Assembly (NCBI RefSeq): GCF_023278185.1
Contig: NZ_CP066356.1
Location: forward strand, 4,890,001 to 4,954,000
Reading direction: 5' to 3'
DNA from: Bradyrhizobium elkanii USDA 76
GTDB taxonomy: Bacteria; Pseudomonadota; Alphaproteobacteria; Rhizobiales; Xanthobacteraceae
Length of the DNA: 64,000 nucleotides
In this document: positions 50,420-59,103 of the stretch, in pieces
Layout of the letters: every line of letters starts with the position of its first letter
How positions within the stretch are numbered: the stretch's first letter is position 1
Position numbers and translations under genes: made by a program
The notes under the pieces: generated by a model
Told to the model about the DNA's origin: nothing
Databases searched by the model: none
The model's input: the letters and a program-made list of their open reading frames with translations, nothing else

Positions 50420-51672
50420 TTTCTGCTCTCTCTTGTCAGCATGTCGAAGGCGGTCAGCGCGTGCACGCGCGACACCGTCGCCAGTTCGGCGATCTCCGCA
50501 TACTCATCCGGCGCGCCCATGTTGTGAGGAGTCGGCCCATAGACCACCGTCGGGATTCCGGCCATTCGAAACCAGCGCGCATCGGAGCCGCCGACGCGCA
50601 TGTTGATCGCCGGCGCCCTGCCGATGATGTCCGTCGCCGCAGTTGCGCAGCGCGTGACGATCTCGTCACCGGGGCCGGTGTGATTGGGCTCGAAGCAGCG
50701 CAACACGCGCCATGTGATGCCGGGCAGATCGAGCTCCTCCCGCAACAGCGCGAGTACAGCTTCCGACGTGACGCCGACCGGCAGACGCAGGTCGATGGCC
50801 GCGCGTGCCCGGCTCGGCACCAGGTTCGGCGACGAACCGCCACTCACCGTTCCGATGTTGACCGTGACGCGCGACAGGACGTCGGCTTCGCCGGCGCCGC
50901 ACAGCGGTTCGGAGACAGGCCTTGCGCGGCGGATGGCGTCGGCGACATTGACCGGCATCGCAACTGCCAGGCTGCGCAGCTCACTCACTCTGTCCAGCGC
51001 TTCGCGCAAGCGATCGATCGCATTGATGCCGAGATGGACATGCGCGCCGTGCGCCGCGCTGCCGTCCGCCTCGATCTCGATCCAGAGGAATCCCTTCTCG
51101 CCGAAGCGCAGCACCATCGGTGAACCGGCGTCGCCAACGATCACGGCGTCGCCGCTGGCATGGGGGACCTGGTCGAGCAGGTATTTGGTCCCGTATGGAC
51201 CCATGCTTTCCTCGTCGCCGGCGAGCGTCAGCACCACCTCTCCCGCCCATGCCTCGCGCTGCTCGGCCAGCGCGGCCATCGCGGCTATCGATGCCGCGAT
51301 GCCGCCCTTCATGTCGGCAGCGCCGCGGCCGTAAAGGCGGCCGCCTACGACCTCTCCGTCGGGATTGACCGACCAGCTCATCCGCTCGCCCAACGGATAG
51401 GTGTCGAGATGGCCGTTGAACACGATGCGGCGGCCGGGGGCATGACCCTTGATCCGTGCGACGACGTTGACGATCTCGGCTGTCCCCGGATGCAGCTCAA
51501 CCGCAACGCCAGGCACATGGGCGCTGAGAAGATCCGCCGCCAGCGCCGCCACAGCGCGGGTATCGCCGTCCGGATTTGGCGACGGCACTCCGATCAGCCG
51601 CATCGCCAGCTCGACGACCTGGCTGGTCCGATCGCTCGAAATCGCGCGGCGAACTTGATCAACGTCGTGCAA
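50416..51672 (-). CDS. M20-family metallohydrolase (ArgE/DapE/CPG2 type)
   Basis: A 418-residue di-zinc amidohydrolase. Metal ligands and catalytic residues are in NGHLDTYPLGE (H, D), GRGAADMKGG (bridging D), LAGDEESMGPYG (Glu-Glu pair) and the C-terminal TPHNMGAPDEY (H). A dimerisation lid is inserted from ~185 to 300. The family removes acyl groups from amino acids (ArgE, DapE) or cleaves folate-type amides. The start is placed at TTG 51672 because GGGAAG lies nine bases upstream, overlapping the permease end by 14 bp; the frame from 51915 is antisense-like readthrough. It sits between the permease and ureohydrolase genes. Confidence 0.85.
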   Translation of the reverse strand: MHDVDQVRRAISSDRTSQVVELAMRLIGVPSPNPDGDTRAVAALAADLLSAHVPGVAVELHPGTAEIVNVVARIKGHAPGRRIVFNGHLDTYPLGERMSWSVNPDGEVVGGRLYGRGAADMKGGIAASIAAMAALAEQREAWAGEVVLTLAGDEESMGPYGTKYLLDQVPHASGDAVIVGDAGSPMVLRFGEKGFLWIEIEADGSAAHGAHVHLGINAIDRLREALDRVSELRSLAVAMPVNVADAIRRARPVSEPLCGAGEADVLSRVTVNIGTVSGGSSPNLVPSRARAAIDLRLPVGVTSEAVLALLREELDLPGITWRVLRCFEPNHTGPGDEIVTRCATAATDIIGRAPAINMRVGGSDARWFRMAGIPTVVYGPTPHNMGAPDEYAEIAELATVSRVHALTAFDMLTRESRK

Positions 51673-52324
51673 GGCGCGCTTCCCATATGCGAATTGAGTG
51701 AGTGAGCGGCCAACAGATCGCGAAATACACCACCGCGATGAAGGTGAATATTTCCAGCGGCCTGAACGTCGATGACGACAACTCCATGCCGCGCCGCGTG
51801 ACCTCGCCGACCGACACCACGGACGCAAGCGAGGAATATTTGATGAGCTGGACGAAATTGGCGGCCAGCGGCGGCAGCACGCTGCGAATCGCCTGCGGGC
51901 CGACGATCCGCACAAAGCTCTGCGCGGGCGTCAGGCCGAGCACCTGCGCCGCTTCGCGGTGCCCGACCGGAACGGTCTGGATGCCCGCTCTGAAGACCTC
52001 GGAGATGAACACCGCCGAATAGAGCGAGAGACCGAGGATCGACGCGGCCAGCGCATCGATCCTCACATTGAAGACGATCGGCAGCACGTAATAGACCCAT
52101 AGCAGCTGCACGAGGATTGGCGTATTGCGGACGATTTCGCCGACCGAAAGCGCGATGATGCGCGCGAAGCGGAAACGGGACATCTGCATGATCGCGATGA
52201 CGAGCCCCAACAGGGTCGCCACCACGAGCGTGACAATTGAAATGAACAGGGTCATTTCCATGCCGGAGGCAAGAAAACCCAGATTGTTCGGGATGACGTC
52301 CCAGCGAAAGCTGTAGCTTTGCAT
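51659..52324 (-). CDS. Polar amino-acid ABC importer permease (HisM/GlnP type)
   Basis: A 221-residue permease with five to six helices. The cytoplasmic docking motif is GHREAAQVLGLTPAQSFVRIVGPQA (~120-145) and the family box VEIVRNTPILVQLLWVYY reads VGEIVRNTPILVQLLW. Only one permease gene is present, so it probably works as a homodimer. It lies nine bases after the binding-protein gene. The importer should carry a polar or charged amino acid or a derivative. Confidence 0.92.
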   Translation of the reverse strand: MQSYSFRWDVIPNNLGFLASGMEMTLFISIVTLVVATLLGLVIAIMQMSRFRFARIIALSVGEIVRNTPILVQLLWVYYVLPIVFNVRIDALAASILGLSLYSAVFISEVFRAGIQTVPVGHREAAQVLGLTPAQSFVRIVGPQAIRSVLPPLAANFVQLIKYSSLASVVSVGEVTRRGMELSSSTFRPLEIFTFIAVVYFAICWPLTHSIRIWEARLARR

Positions 52325-52332
52325 CTGATGTC

Positions 52333-53127
52333 TCAGGGCGCGACGATCGGTCCGAGCTTGTTCTTCTCGGCGGCAGCCTTGAGCCGGCCGTCGAGCTTGA
52401 TGGTGCGAACGAACAGGTTCACGTAGTTCAGCCAGATCTGGTCACCCTGGTTCATGACGTAAGCGTAAGGCGTCACGGACAGGTTTTCCGGCGGCGCCAC
52501 CGTCGTGGTCCAGTCGAACTGGGCGTTCATTTTGATCGAGGCCGGATAATCGGTCATGACGACGTCGACGCGTTGCGCCATCAGCTCAGCCTGGGTGGTG
52601 GCCGGAGGCGCGACCGCGACGGTCTTGGCGTTCTTGAAGTAGGACCGCATGAAGTTCTCGACATAGCTGCCGAGCGAGACGCCGGCGTTGACGCCGGACT
52701 TGTCGATGTCAGCCCACGACTTGATCGGACCGTCCTTGCGCACGACGGCATAGACCCCGCTCGTCAGATACGGATCCGAGAACGCGACGGCCTGCGCCCG
52801 CTTCATCGTCGCCCCGACGCCGAACATGCCGAGATCGCATTTGTTGGCCTGCAGGTCGGCGATGAAACTGCCAAAGCTGGTCTCCACATAGTCCAGCTTC
52901 ACGCCCATGTCCTTGGCGAGTTCCCTGGAGAGATCGATGTCGATCCCCTCGAGCTGTCCGCTATCTGGGTTGCGGAACGAAATCGAATAGTACATGGGCC
53001 AGATGCAGACCCTGAGCACCCCGCTCTTGGTGATCTCGTAGAGTCGCGATTGCGTCTGCTGGGCAGCCGCCGGCGTCATCGAGAGAAAGAGCGCGCAAAC
53101 GAAGGCAAGTCGGCGCAGATTTGGCAT
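52333..53127 (-). CDS. Polar amino-acid ABC importer binding protein
   Basis: A 264-residue periplasmic binding protein (family 3). The signal peptide is RRLAFVCALFLSMTPAAAQQ. The mature core has GVLRVCIWPMYYSISFRNPD, GIDIDLSRELAKDMGVKLDYVETSFGSFIADLQANKCDLGMFGVG and VAFSDPYLTSGVYAVV, the standard lobe 1 and lobe 2 contacts. The Cys-Ile-Trp-Pro at the ligand pocket edge and AGVSLGSYVENF in place of the usual Arg-containing carboxylate binder differ from His/Arg binders, so an unusual ligand is likely. ATG 53127 follows AGGAGA by nine bases; TTG 53136 is also open. Confidence 0.88.
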   Translation of the reverse strand: MPNLRRLAFVCALFLSMTPAAAQQTQSRLYEITKSGVLRVCIWPMYYSISFRNPDSGQLEGIDIDLSRELAKDMGVKLDYVETSFGSFIADLQANKCDLGMFGVGATMKRAQAVAFSDPYLTSGVYAVVRKDGPIKSWADIDKSGVNAGVSLGSYVENFMRSYFKNAKTVAVAPPATTQAELMAQRVDVVMTDYPASIKMNAQFDWTTTVAPPENLSVTPYAYVMNQGDQIWLNYVNLFVRTIKLDGRLKAAAEKNKLGPIVAP

Positions 53128-53154
53128 GAGCTTCAATCTCCTGTCGTGCAGTGA

Positions 53155-53931
53155 TCACTCGTCAAACTGATTGAGAAAGCGCTTGGCGCGCTCGGTCGTC
53201 GGCCGTTCGAAAAAGGCGGCCGGCGTGCCGTGCTCAACGATCATCCCCTCGTCCATGAACACGACATGGCTCGCCACGCGCCGGGCGAAGCCCATCTCGT
53301 GCGTCACCACGAGCATCGTCATGCCTTCGAGCGCGAGCGTGCGCATGACCTGCAGCACCTCGCGGCGAAGTTCGGGGTCGAGAGCCGACGTCGGCTCGTC
53401 GAACAGGAGTATCTTCGGCTGCATGGCAAGCGCCCGGGCGATCGCGACGCGTTGTTGCTGACCTCCGGACAGCCTGGCCGGATAGGCATCGCGCTTCGCC
53501 TCCATGCCGACCTTCTGAAGCAGCCGTTCGGCCGTGACGACCGCCTCGTCCCGGCTCACCCCGCGCACGCGCATCGGGGCCTCGATGATATTTCCCAGCA
53601 CCGTCATGTGCGGCCACAGATTGAACTGCTGGAACACCATTCCGATTTCCGGCCGCACCTTGCGGGCAGCGAGCCGCACATCCGACGATGGCCGGGCCTG
53701 CGAGACCGTCGCCCCTTCCATCACGACGCGCCCGTCGGAAGGAACTTCCAACAGCGCCATGCATCGCAGAAGGGTCGTCTTGCCGGAGCCGCTTGGACCG
53801 ATGATGCAGGTCGACTGCCCGGTGCCCAGCGCAAGATCCACGCCGTTCAGAACGGTGTGGGCGCCGAAGCGTTTGACCACCGCCTCGGCGGCCAGGACCG
53901 ACGCAGCACATGATGCGTGGCTTGTGTTCAT
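53155..53931 (-). CDS. Polar amino-acid ABC importer ATPase (HisP/GlnQ type)
   Basis: A 258-residue ATPase: Walker A IIGPSGSGKTTLLRCM (~43), Q loop VFQQFNLWPHMTVLGNI, signature LSGGQQQRVAIARAL (~155), Walker B ILLFDEPTSALDPELR and H loop VVTHEMGFAR. It lacks a TOBE domain, as usual for amino-acid importers. ATG 53931 has GGAGGG upstream and is the first gene of the operon (ATPase, binding protein, permease, M20 hydrolase, ureohydrolase). The operon is divergent from the LysR gene, whose product probably controls it. Confidence 0.93.
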   Translation of the reverse strand: MNTSHASCAASVLAAEAVVKRFGAHTVLNGVDLALGTGQSTCIIGPSGSGKTTLLRCMALLEVPSDGRVVMEGATVSQARPSSDVRLAARKVRPEIGMVFQQFNLWPHMTVLGNIIEAPMRVRGVSRDEAVVTAERLLQKVGMEAKRDAYPARLSGGQQQRVAIARALAMQPKILLFDEPTSALDPELRREVLQVMRTLALEGMTMLVVTHEMGFARRVASHVVFMDEGMIVEHGTPAAFFERPTTERAKRFLNQFDE

Positions 53932-54021
53932 CCCCGCAGACCCTCCAGACGACTTCATCGCGAAACATAAGCAAATATAATGCCAATGCTTCGTCACGCT
54001 CAGATTGCGGTAACATTATCT

Positions 54022-54053
54022 GGAATTTCGCCGGCGTGATGTGCGAAAATTCC
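54022..54053. promoter_or_regulatory. Dyad between the LysR gene and the importer operon, candidate operator
   Basis: GGAATTTCGC (54022-54031) and GCGAAAATTCC (54043-54053) form an inverted repeat differing by one T/A, centred between the divergent starts at 53931 and 54123 in an AT-rich stretch. Its place and symmetry suit a LysR-type binding site. Confidence 0.5.
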
Positions 54054-54122
54054 TTGTATTATTGGCGTTTCCCTCCATGCTCATACCACGAGCAGCATCG
54101 AAACGATATATAGATATTGGTT

Positions 54123-55028
54123 ATGGATCGGCGCCTTGTTGAGATTTTCCATGCTGTTATGCAGCATCGATCGGCAACGGAGGCCGCGCGCGCACTCGGC
54201 ATATCGCAGCCGGCTGTGAGTACGGCCTTGAAACGGCTGGAGGCGGATGTCGGGTTTGCGCTGTTTCGCCGGGAGAGCCGCCATATCGTGCCTACGCCGG
54301 AGGCGCATCTGCTGCACAATGAAGCGATCCGGGCGCTGGCCGGGTTTGCCGAGCTGGAGGACGCCGCTGCCGGGATCTCTGCAGGCAAGCGCGGCGTTCT
54401 GACGATCGCGAGTCCGGGGCCTGGGATAGTCTGGCTTCCGGGCGTCGTCAGCCGCTTCCAGCGCGAGCGCCCGTCAACAACGATCAGGCTCCTGACCCGA
54501 AGCTCCGAGAATGTCCGGAGCCTGGTCTCGGCGCGTGCATTCGACTTCGGAGTCGCCGAGCCGCCGTTCGACCGCACCAATGTCGTGTTGCGGCGCTACC
54601 GGATGTCGCTCGACTGCGTGATGCCTGCAACTCATGCACTGGCTGACCGGAAAGTCGTCACTCCCGATCTTCTCGAGCGACATGATCTGATCATCACCTC
54701 GCAGAGCCGATCGACCTACGCCGCGGTATCGCGCGCCTTCGAAGCCAGCGGTACGCCGTTTCATCCGGCGATCGAGTGTGAATTCTTCGCCGTCGCGCTT
54801 AACCTCGTCATCGATGGCGCGGGTGTCTGCCTCGTCGACGCGCTCAGCGCGTCCGAAACGCTCAGGCGAACCAGCGGAGCGAGCACGCTCGTCGTCCGCC
54901 CCTTCGCGCCGGCGATCCACTACGAGGTCGGAGTCCTCAAGCCGACGATCGGCGAACTCAGCGTTCTCGCCGAGCAGTTCCTGAAACTGCTCGACGACCA
55001 CGTTGCGCCATATTTGATCCGATCCTGA
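54123..55028 (+). CDS. LysR-family transcriptional regulator
   Basis: A 301-residue regulator. The N-terminal winged helix-turn-helix is MDRRLVEIFHAVMQHRSATEAARALGISQPAVSTALKRLEADVGFALFRRESRHIVPT (1-58). A periplasmic-binding-like effector domain runs from ~90 (GVLTIASPGPGIVWLPGV) to the end. ATG 54123 lies 191 bp from the divergent importer operon. By the common LysR arrangement it should activate that operon when its substrate is present, and repress its own gene. The effector is unknown. Confidence 0.92.
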   Translation: MDRRLVEIFHAVMQHRSATEAARALGISQPAVSTALKRLEADVGFALFRRESRHIVPTPEAHLLHNEAIRALAGFAELEDAAAGISAGKRGVLTIASPGPGIVWLPGVVSRFQRERPSTTIRLLTRSSENVRSLVSARAFDFGVAEPPFDRTNVVLRRYRMSLDCVMPATHALADRKVVTPDLLERHDLIITSQSRSTYAAVSRAFEASGTPFHPAIECEFFAVALNLVIDGAGVCLVDALSASETLRRTSGASTLVVRPFAPAIHYEVGVLKPTIGELSVLAEQFLKLLDDHVAPYLIRS

Positions 55029-55053
55029 ACGGGGACTTGCGTCGGACCGCGCG

Positions 55054-58000
55054 TCAAGCCGCCTTCTTGCTCTCGGCGAGATTGGCGAGCTGGCGCAGGA
55101 TCTCGGTGGTGCCCGCGAGCCGCTCTTCCGGCGTGTCCCACTCCTGGAAGAACACCACCTTCATATCGGGCCGCACCTTGGCGGCCTGGCCGTGCTGGCG
55201 GATGAAGCTCACCAGCCGCTCCGGATGCGCAAAGCTGTTGTCGCGGAATGCGATCACGGCGCCCTTCGGGCCGGCGTCGACCTTCCCGACATTGGCCCTT
55301 CGGCAATAGGCCTTGATCGCCGCGACCTTGAACAGATAGCGCACCTCGTCCGGCAGCACGCCGAAGCGGTCGCGCATCTCGGCGGCGAAGGCGTCGATGT
55401 CCTCGTCGGTGTCGAGATCGGCGAGCCGACGATACAGCGACAGGCGCACGCTGAGGTCGTTGACATAGTCCTCGGGGATCAGGACCGGCATGCCGATCGT
55501 GATCTGCGGCGACCAGCGGTCGGCAGCCGGCTCGGCGACGCCGGCCTTGAGGTTGACGATCGCCTCCTCCAGCATCGACTGGTACAGCTCGAAGCCCACT
55601 TCCTTGATGTGGCCGGACTGCTCTTCGCCGAGCAGATTGCCGGCGCCGCGGATGTCGAGGTCGTGCGAGGCGAGCTGGAAGCCGGCCCCCAGCGTCTCCA
55701 GCGACTGCAGCACCTTGAGCCGCCGCTCCGCCTGCGCCGTGATCTTCTGCTGTGCCGGCAGCGTGAACAGCGCATAGGCGCGCAGCTTGGAGCGGCCGAC
55801 GCGGCCGCGCAGCTGATAGAGCTGGGCCAGGCCGAACATGTCGGCGCGGTGCACGATCAGCGTGTTGGCGTTCGGGATGTCGAGACCGGACTCGACGATC
55901 GTGGTCGAGAGCAGGATGTCGTACTTGCCGTCGTAGAACGCGGACATGATGTCCTCGATCACGGTCGGCGGCATCTGGCCGTGGGCGACCGCGACCTTCA
56001 TCTCCGGCACGTTCTTGTCGAGGAAGTCCTTGACGCCGGCGAGGTCCTCGATCCGCGGCACGACGTAGAACGCCTGCCCGCCGCGGTAGCGTTCGCGCAG
56101 CAGCGCCTCGCGGATCATCAGCGGATCGTGCGGCGCGACGAAGGTGCGCACCGCAAGGCGATCGACCGGCGGCGAGGCAATGATCGAAAGCTCGCGGACA
56201 CCGGTCAACGCAAGTTGAAGGGTGCGCGGGATCGGGGTTGCCGACAGCGTCAGCACATGGACCTGGGCGCGCAGCTGCTTCAGCCGCTCCTTGTGGCTGA
56301 CGCCGAAATGCTGCTCCTCGTCCACGATCAACAGGCCGAGATCCTTGAACTTGATGGCCTTGCCGAGCAGCGCATGGGTGCCGACGACGATGTCGACGCT
56401 GCCGTCGGTGAGCCCCTTCTTGACCTGGTTGAGCTCCTTGGTCGACACCAGCCGCGACGCCTGCGCCACGTTGACCGGGAAGCCTTTGAAGCGTTCGGTG
56501 AAGGTTCTGGAGTGCTGGCGCGCCAAGAGCGTGGTCGGCACCACGACCGCGACCTGCCTGCCCTCCAGCGCCACGGCGAACGCCGCACGCAGCGCTACCT
56601 CGGTCTTGCCGAAGCCGACGTCGCCGCAGATCAGCCGGTCCATCGGGCGGCCGATTTCGAGGTCCTTCAAGGTCGAGGTGATGGCCCCTAACTGATCCTC
56701 GGTCTCCTCATAGGGGAATCGCGCGCAGAACTCGTCGTAGACGTGCGGCTGCAGCGGGAATTTCGGGGCCTCGTGCAGCTGCCGCTCGGCCGCGATCTTG
56801 ATCAATTCGCCCGCGATCTCGCGGATGCGGTTCTTCAGCTTGGCCTTGCGCGCCTGCCAGCCGCCGCCACCCAGACGATCGAGCTCGACATTGGCGCTGT
56901 CGGAGCCGTAGCGCGACAGCAGCTCGATGTTCTCGACCGGCAGGAACAGTTTTGTCTCGGCGGCATAATGCAGCTCGAGACAGTCATGCGGCGCGCCGGA
57001 GACTTCGAGCGTCTGCAAGCCCACGAAGCGACCGATGCCGTGCTCGACGTGGACCACGAGATCGCCGGTCGCAAGGCTCGTCACCTCCGAGATGAAATTG
57101 TCGAGCTTGCGGCTCGCCTTGCGCGGCCGCACCAGGCGGTCGCCGAGAATGTCCTGCTCGCTGATGACGGCGAACTCGTCGGTCTCGAAGCCGGATTCCA
57201 TGCCGAGCACCGCCAGCATGGTTTCGTTGCGCGGCGTCGCCTGCACGATCCGCCAGGTGTTGACGCTGGTCGTGTTCAAGAGCTTGTGGTCGCGCAGCAT
57301 CGCGCCCATGCGGTCGCGCGAGCCCTCGCTCCACAGCGCGATCACCACCTTCTTGCGCTGGCTCTGCAGCGCGCCGACATGGCCGACCACGGCCTCGAAC
57401 ACGTTGACGTTGGTGTCGGCGCGTTCGGGGGCGAAATTGCGGCCCTGCCGCGCGCCGGCGTCGAACACGTCGGGCGAGCCTTCGGGCACCGCGAACGGCG
57501 TTAGCCGCGCCAGCGGCGCATCGCGGAGCAGCTTGGTCCATTCGGCCTCGGTCAGATAGAGCTGGTCCGGCGGCAGCGGCTTGTAGATCGCGCCGCTGCC
57601 CGGGTGCTCCAGCGCCTCGCGCCGCGCGTCGTAATAGTCCGATATCTGCGAGAAGCGTTCGCGCGCGGCGTCCTCGCCCTGCGGCTCGATCGCAACCGTC
57701 GCGCCGTCGAGATAATCGAACAGCGTGTCCATCCGCTCCTGGAACAGCGGCAGCCAATGCTCCATGCCGGGATGACGCCGTCCCTCGGAGACGGCTTCAT
57801 AGAGCTGGTCGTCGCGTTCCGGCGCGCCGAACGCGGCGACATAGCCCATGCGGAAACGCCGGATGGTTTCGGTGGTGAGCTGGAATTCCGAGACCGGCAC
57901 GAGATCGAGCCCGCGCATGTCGAGCAGCGTGCGCTGGGTCTCGGCATCGAAGGTACGGATCGATTCCAGACTATCACCGAAGAAATCGAAGCGCACCGGC

Positions 58001-58572
58001 TGGTCGAGGCCAGCCGGAAACAGATCGAGGATCCCGCCGCGCACCGCATATTCGCCGGGCTCGCGCACCGTTGACGAGCGGCTGTAGCCATTGTGCTCGA
58101 GCCAGGCCACGACCGAATCCATCGGCACCACATTGCCTGGTGCAACCGACAGCGCTTGCGCTGCGACCTGATCGCGCGCCGGCACCCGCTGCACGGCCGC
58201 GTTCACGGTCGTGAGCACGATCAGCGGCTTGTCGCTGCCGACCAGCCGCGACAATTTGGCCAAAGCGGTCAGGCGTTGCGCCAAAATGCCGGAATGCGGC
58301 GAGACGCGATCATAGGGCTGGCAGTCCCAGGCCGGAACCTGCATCACGGCGATATCGGGTGCAAAGAACTCCAGCGCGCGGGCGAGTTGCTGCATCCGCG
58401 CGCCGTCGCGGCACACCACGGCAAGGCTCACCGCCGGACGCTTCGGCTGCGCGGCGATGGCGCGCGCCAGATCGGAGATGACGAGCCCTTCGGCGCCCTC
58501 GGCGACGTTGGCGATGGTCAGCACCCGGCCGGGCGCGAGCATCGCGGCCGGTGATTTCATCGGCTGTTTCAT
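55054..58572 (-). CDS. mfd: Transcription-repair coupling factor
   Basis: A 1172-residue Mfd. N-terminal UvrB-like domains (to ~350) contain AWDCQPYDRVSPHSG and REPGEYAVRGGILDLFPAG. The RNA polymerase interaction domain (~480-560) includes LVVHVEHGIGRFVGLQ. The RecG-like translocase has Walker A ICGDVGFGKTEVALRAAF, DEEQHFGVSHKERLK and TLSATPIPRTLQLA, and the TRG motif is in LGAGFQLASHDLDIRGAGNLLGEEQSGH. It removes stalled RNA polymerase at lesions and recruits UvrA. ATG 58572 overlaps the sdhE stop by four bases. Confidence 0.97.
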   Translation of the reverse strand: MKQPMKSPAAMLAPGRVLTIANVAEGAEGLVISDLARAIAAQPKRPAVSLAVVCRDGARMQQLARALEFFAPDIAVMQVPAWDCQPYDRVSPHSGILAQRLTALAKLSRLVGSDKPLIVLTTVNAAVQRVPARDQVAAQALSVAPGNVVPMDSVVAWLEHNGYSRSSTVREPGEYAVRGGILDLFPAGLDQPVRFDFFGDSLESIRTFDAETQRTLLDMRGLDLVPVSEFQLTTETIRRFRMGYVAAFGAPERDDQLYEAVSEGRRHPGMEHWLPLFQERMDTLFDYLDGATVAIEPQGEDAARERFSQISDYYDARREALEHPGSGAIYKPLPPDQLYLTEAEWTKLLRDAPLARLTPFAVPEGSPDVFDAGARQGRNFAPERADTNVNVFEAVVGHVGALQSQRKKVVIALWSEGSRDRMGAMLRDHKLLNTTSVNTWRIVQATPRNETMLAVLGMESGFETDEFAVISEQDILGDRLVRPRKASRKLDNFISEVTSLATGDLVVHVEHGIGRFVGLQTLEVSGAPHDCLELHYAAETKLFLPVENIELLSRYGSDSANVELDRLGGGGWQARKAKLKNRIREIAGELIKIAAERQLHEAPKFPLQPHVYDEFCARFPYEETEDQLGAITSTLKDLEIGRPMDRLICGDVGFGKTEVALRAAFAVALEGRQVAVVVPTTLLARQHSRTFTERFKGFPVNVAQASRLVSTKELNQVKKGLTDGSVDIVVGTHALLGKAIKFKDLGLLIVDEEQHFGVSHKERLKQLRAQVHVLTLSATPIPRTLQLALTGVRELSIIASPPVDRLAVRTFVAPHDPLMIREALLRERYRGGQAFYVVPRIEDLAGVKDFLDKNVPEMKVAVAHGQMPPTVIEDIMSAFYDGKYDILLSTTIVESGLDIPNANTLIVHRADMFGLAQLYQLRGRVGRSKLRAYALFTLPAQQKITAQAERRLKVLQSLETLGAGFQLASHDLDIRGAGNLLGEEQSGHIKEVGFELYQSMLEEAIVNLKAGVAEPAADRWSPQITIGMPVLIPEDYVNDLSVRLSLYRRLADLDTDEDIDAFAAEMRDRFGVLPDEVRYLFKVAAIKAYCRRANVGKVDAGPKGAVIAFRDNSFAHPERLVSFIRQHGQAAKVRPDMKVVFFQEWDTPEERLAGTTEILRQLANLAESKKAA

Positions 58573-58859
58573 GCGCTGGGATCCGCGACCCGAAACGCCT
58601 TGATGCGGGCAAACAGCGCGGTCTCGTACTCTGCGGGAAGCACCTTGTCGCCGGTCAGCGCCGCATAGAGATCGGGATCCGGCACCTCGATCAGATGCTC
58701 GAGCTCGCCGAGCTCGTGGTCGGACAGTTCGCCAATGGTCGCGTCGGCGAAGCGGCCGAGGATCAGGTCCATCTCCCGGGTGCCGCGATGCCAGCAGCGA
58801 AACAAAAGCCGCTTGCGGCGGTCATCGAGCCCGCGGCTCGATCGTGTCGATCCCGTCAT
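58569..58859 (-). CDS. sdhE: FAD assembly factor SdhE (succinate dehydrogenase flavinylation)
   Basis: A 96-residue protein of the Sdh5/SdhE (DUF339) family, which helps attach FAD covalently to SdhA. The five-helix bundle signature is RRKRLLFRCWHRGTREMDLILGRFAD, with the conserved RGxxE (RGTRE) that contacts the flavoprotein, followed by LEHLIEVPDPDLYAALTG. ATG 58859 is chosen for its length; the frame is open to 58925. It overlaps mfd by four bases. This pairing of sdhE with mfd is frequent in alphaproteobacteria. Confidence 0.92.
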   Translation of the reverse strand: MTGSTRSSRGLDDRRKRLLFRCWHRGTREMDLILGRFADATIGELSDHELGELEHLIEVPDPDLYAALTGDKVLPAEYETALFARIKAFRVADPSA

Positions 58860-59051
58860 GTCCCAAAATCCATCCAACGCCAAAAGCCCGGACGTGCCGG
58901 GCGGGCCTGATATAGCCATGGCCATGGCCGATGTCAGCCCTCATTCGCCGCGTTTTGGGGTTTCCCTGGGCGCATGCCGTCACCGGGCTTGCGCGCCGTC
59001 GAAGCCTTGTAGCCGGGACCCGGCCGACATCAGCTCCAAAAAAAGACGTGG

Positions 59052-59074
59052 ATGCCCGGCACAAGGCCGGGCAT
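59052..59074. repeat. Palindromic intergenic repeat (ATGCCCGGC family)
   Basis: ATGCCCGGC (59052-59060), loop ACAAG, GCCGGGCAT (59066-59074): a 9-bp perfect stem, with GACGTGG before and GACGTA after. This is a repeat widespread in Bradyrhizobium intergenic DNA; it lies between sdhE and recG, 30 bp before the recG start. Confidence 0.7.
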
Positions 59075-59103
59075 GACGTACTGAAACGGTCTTGGATTCG
59101 TCG

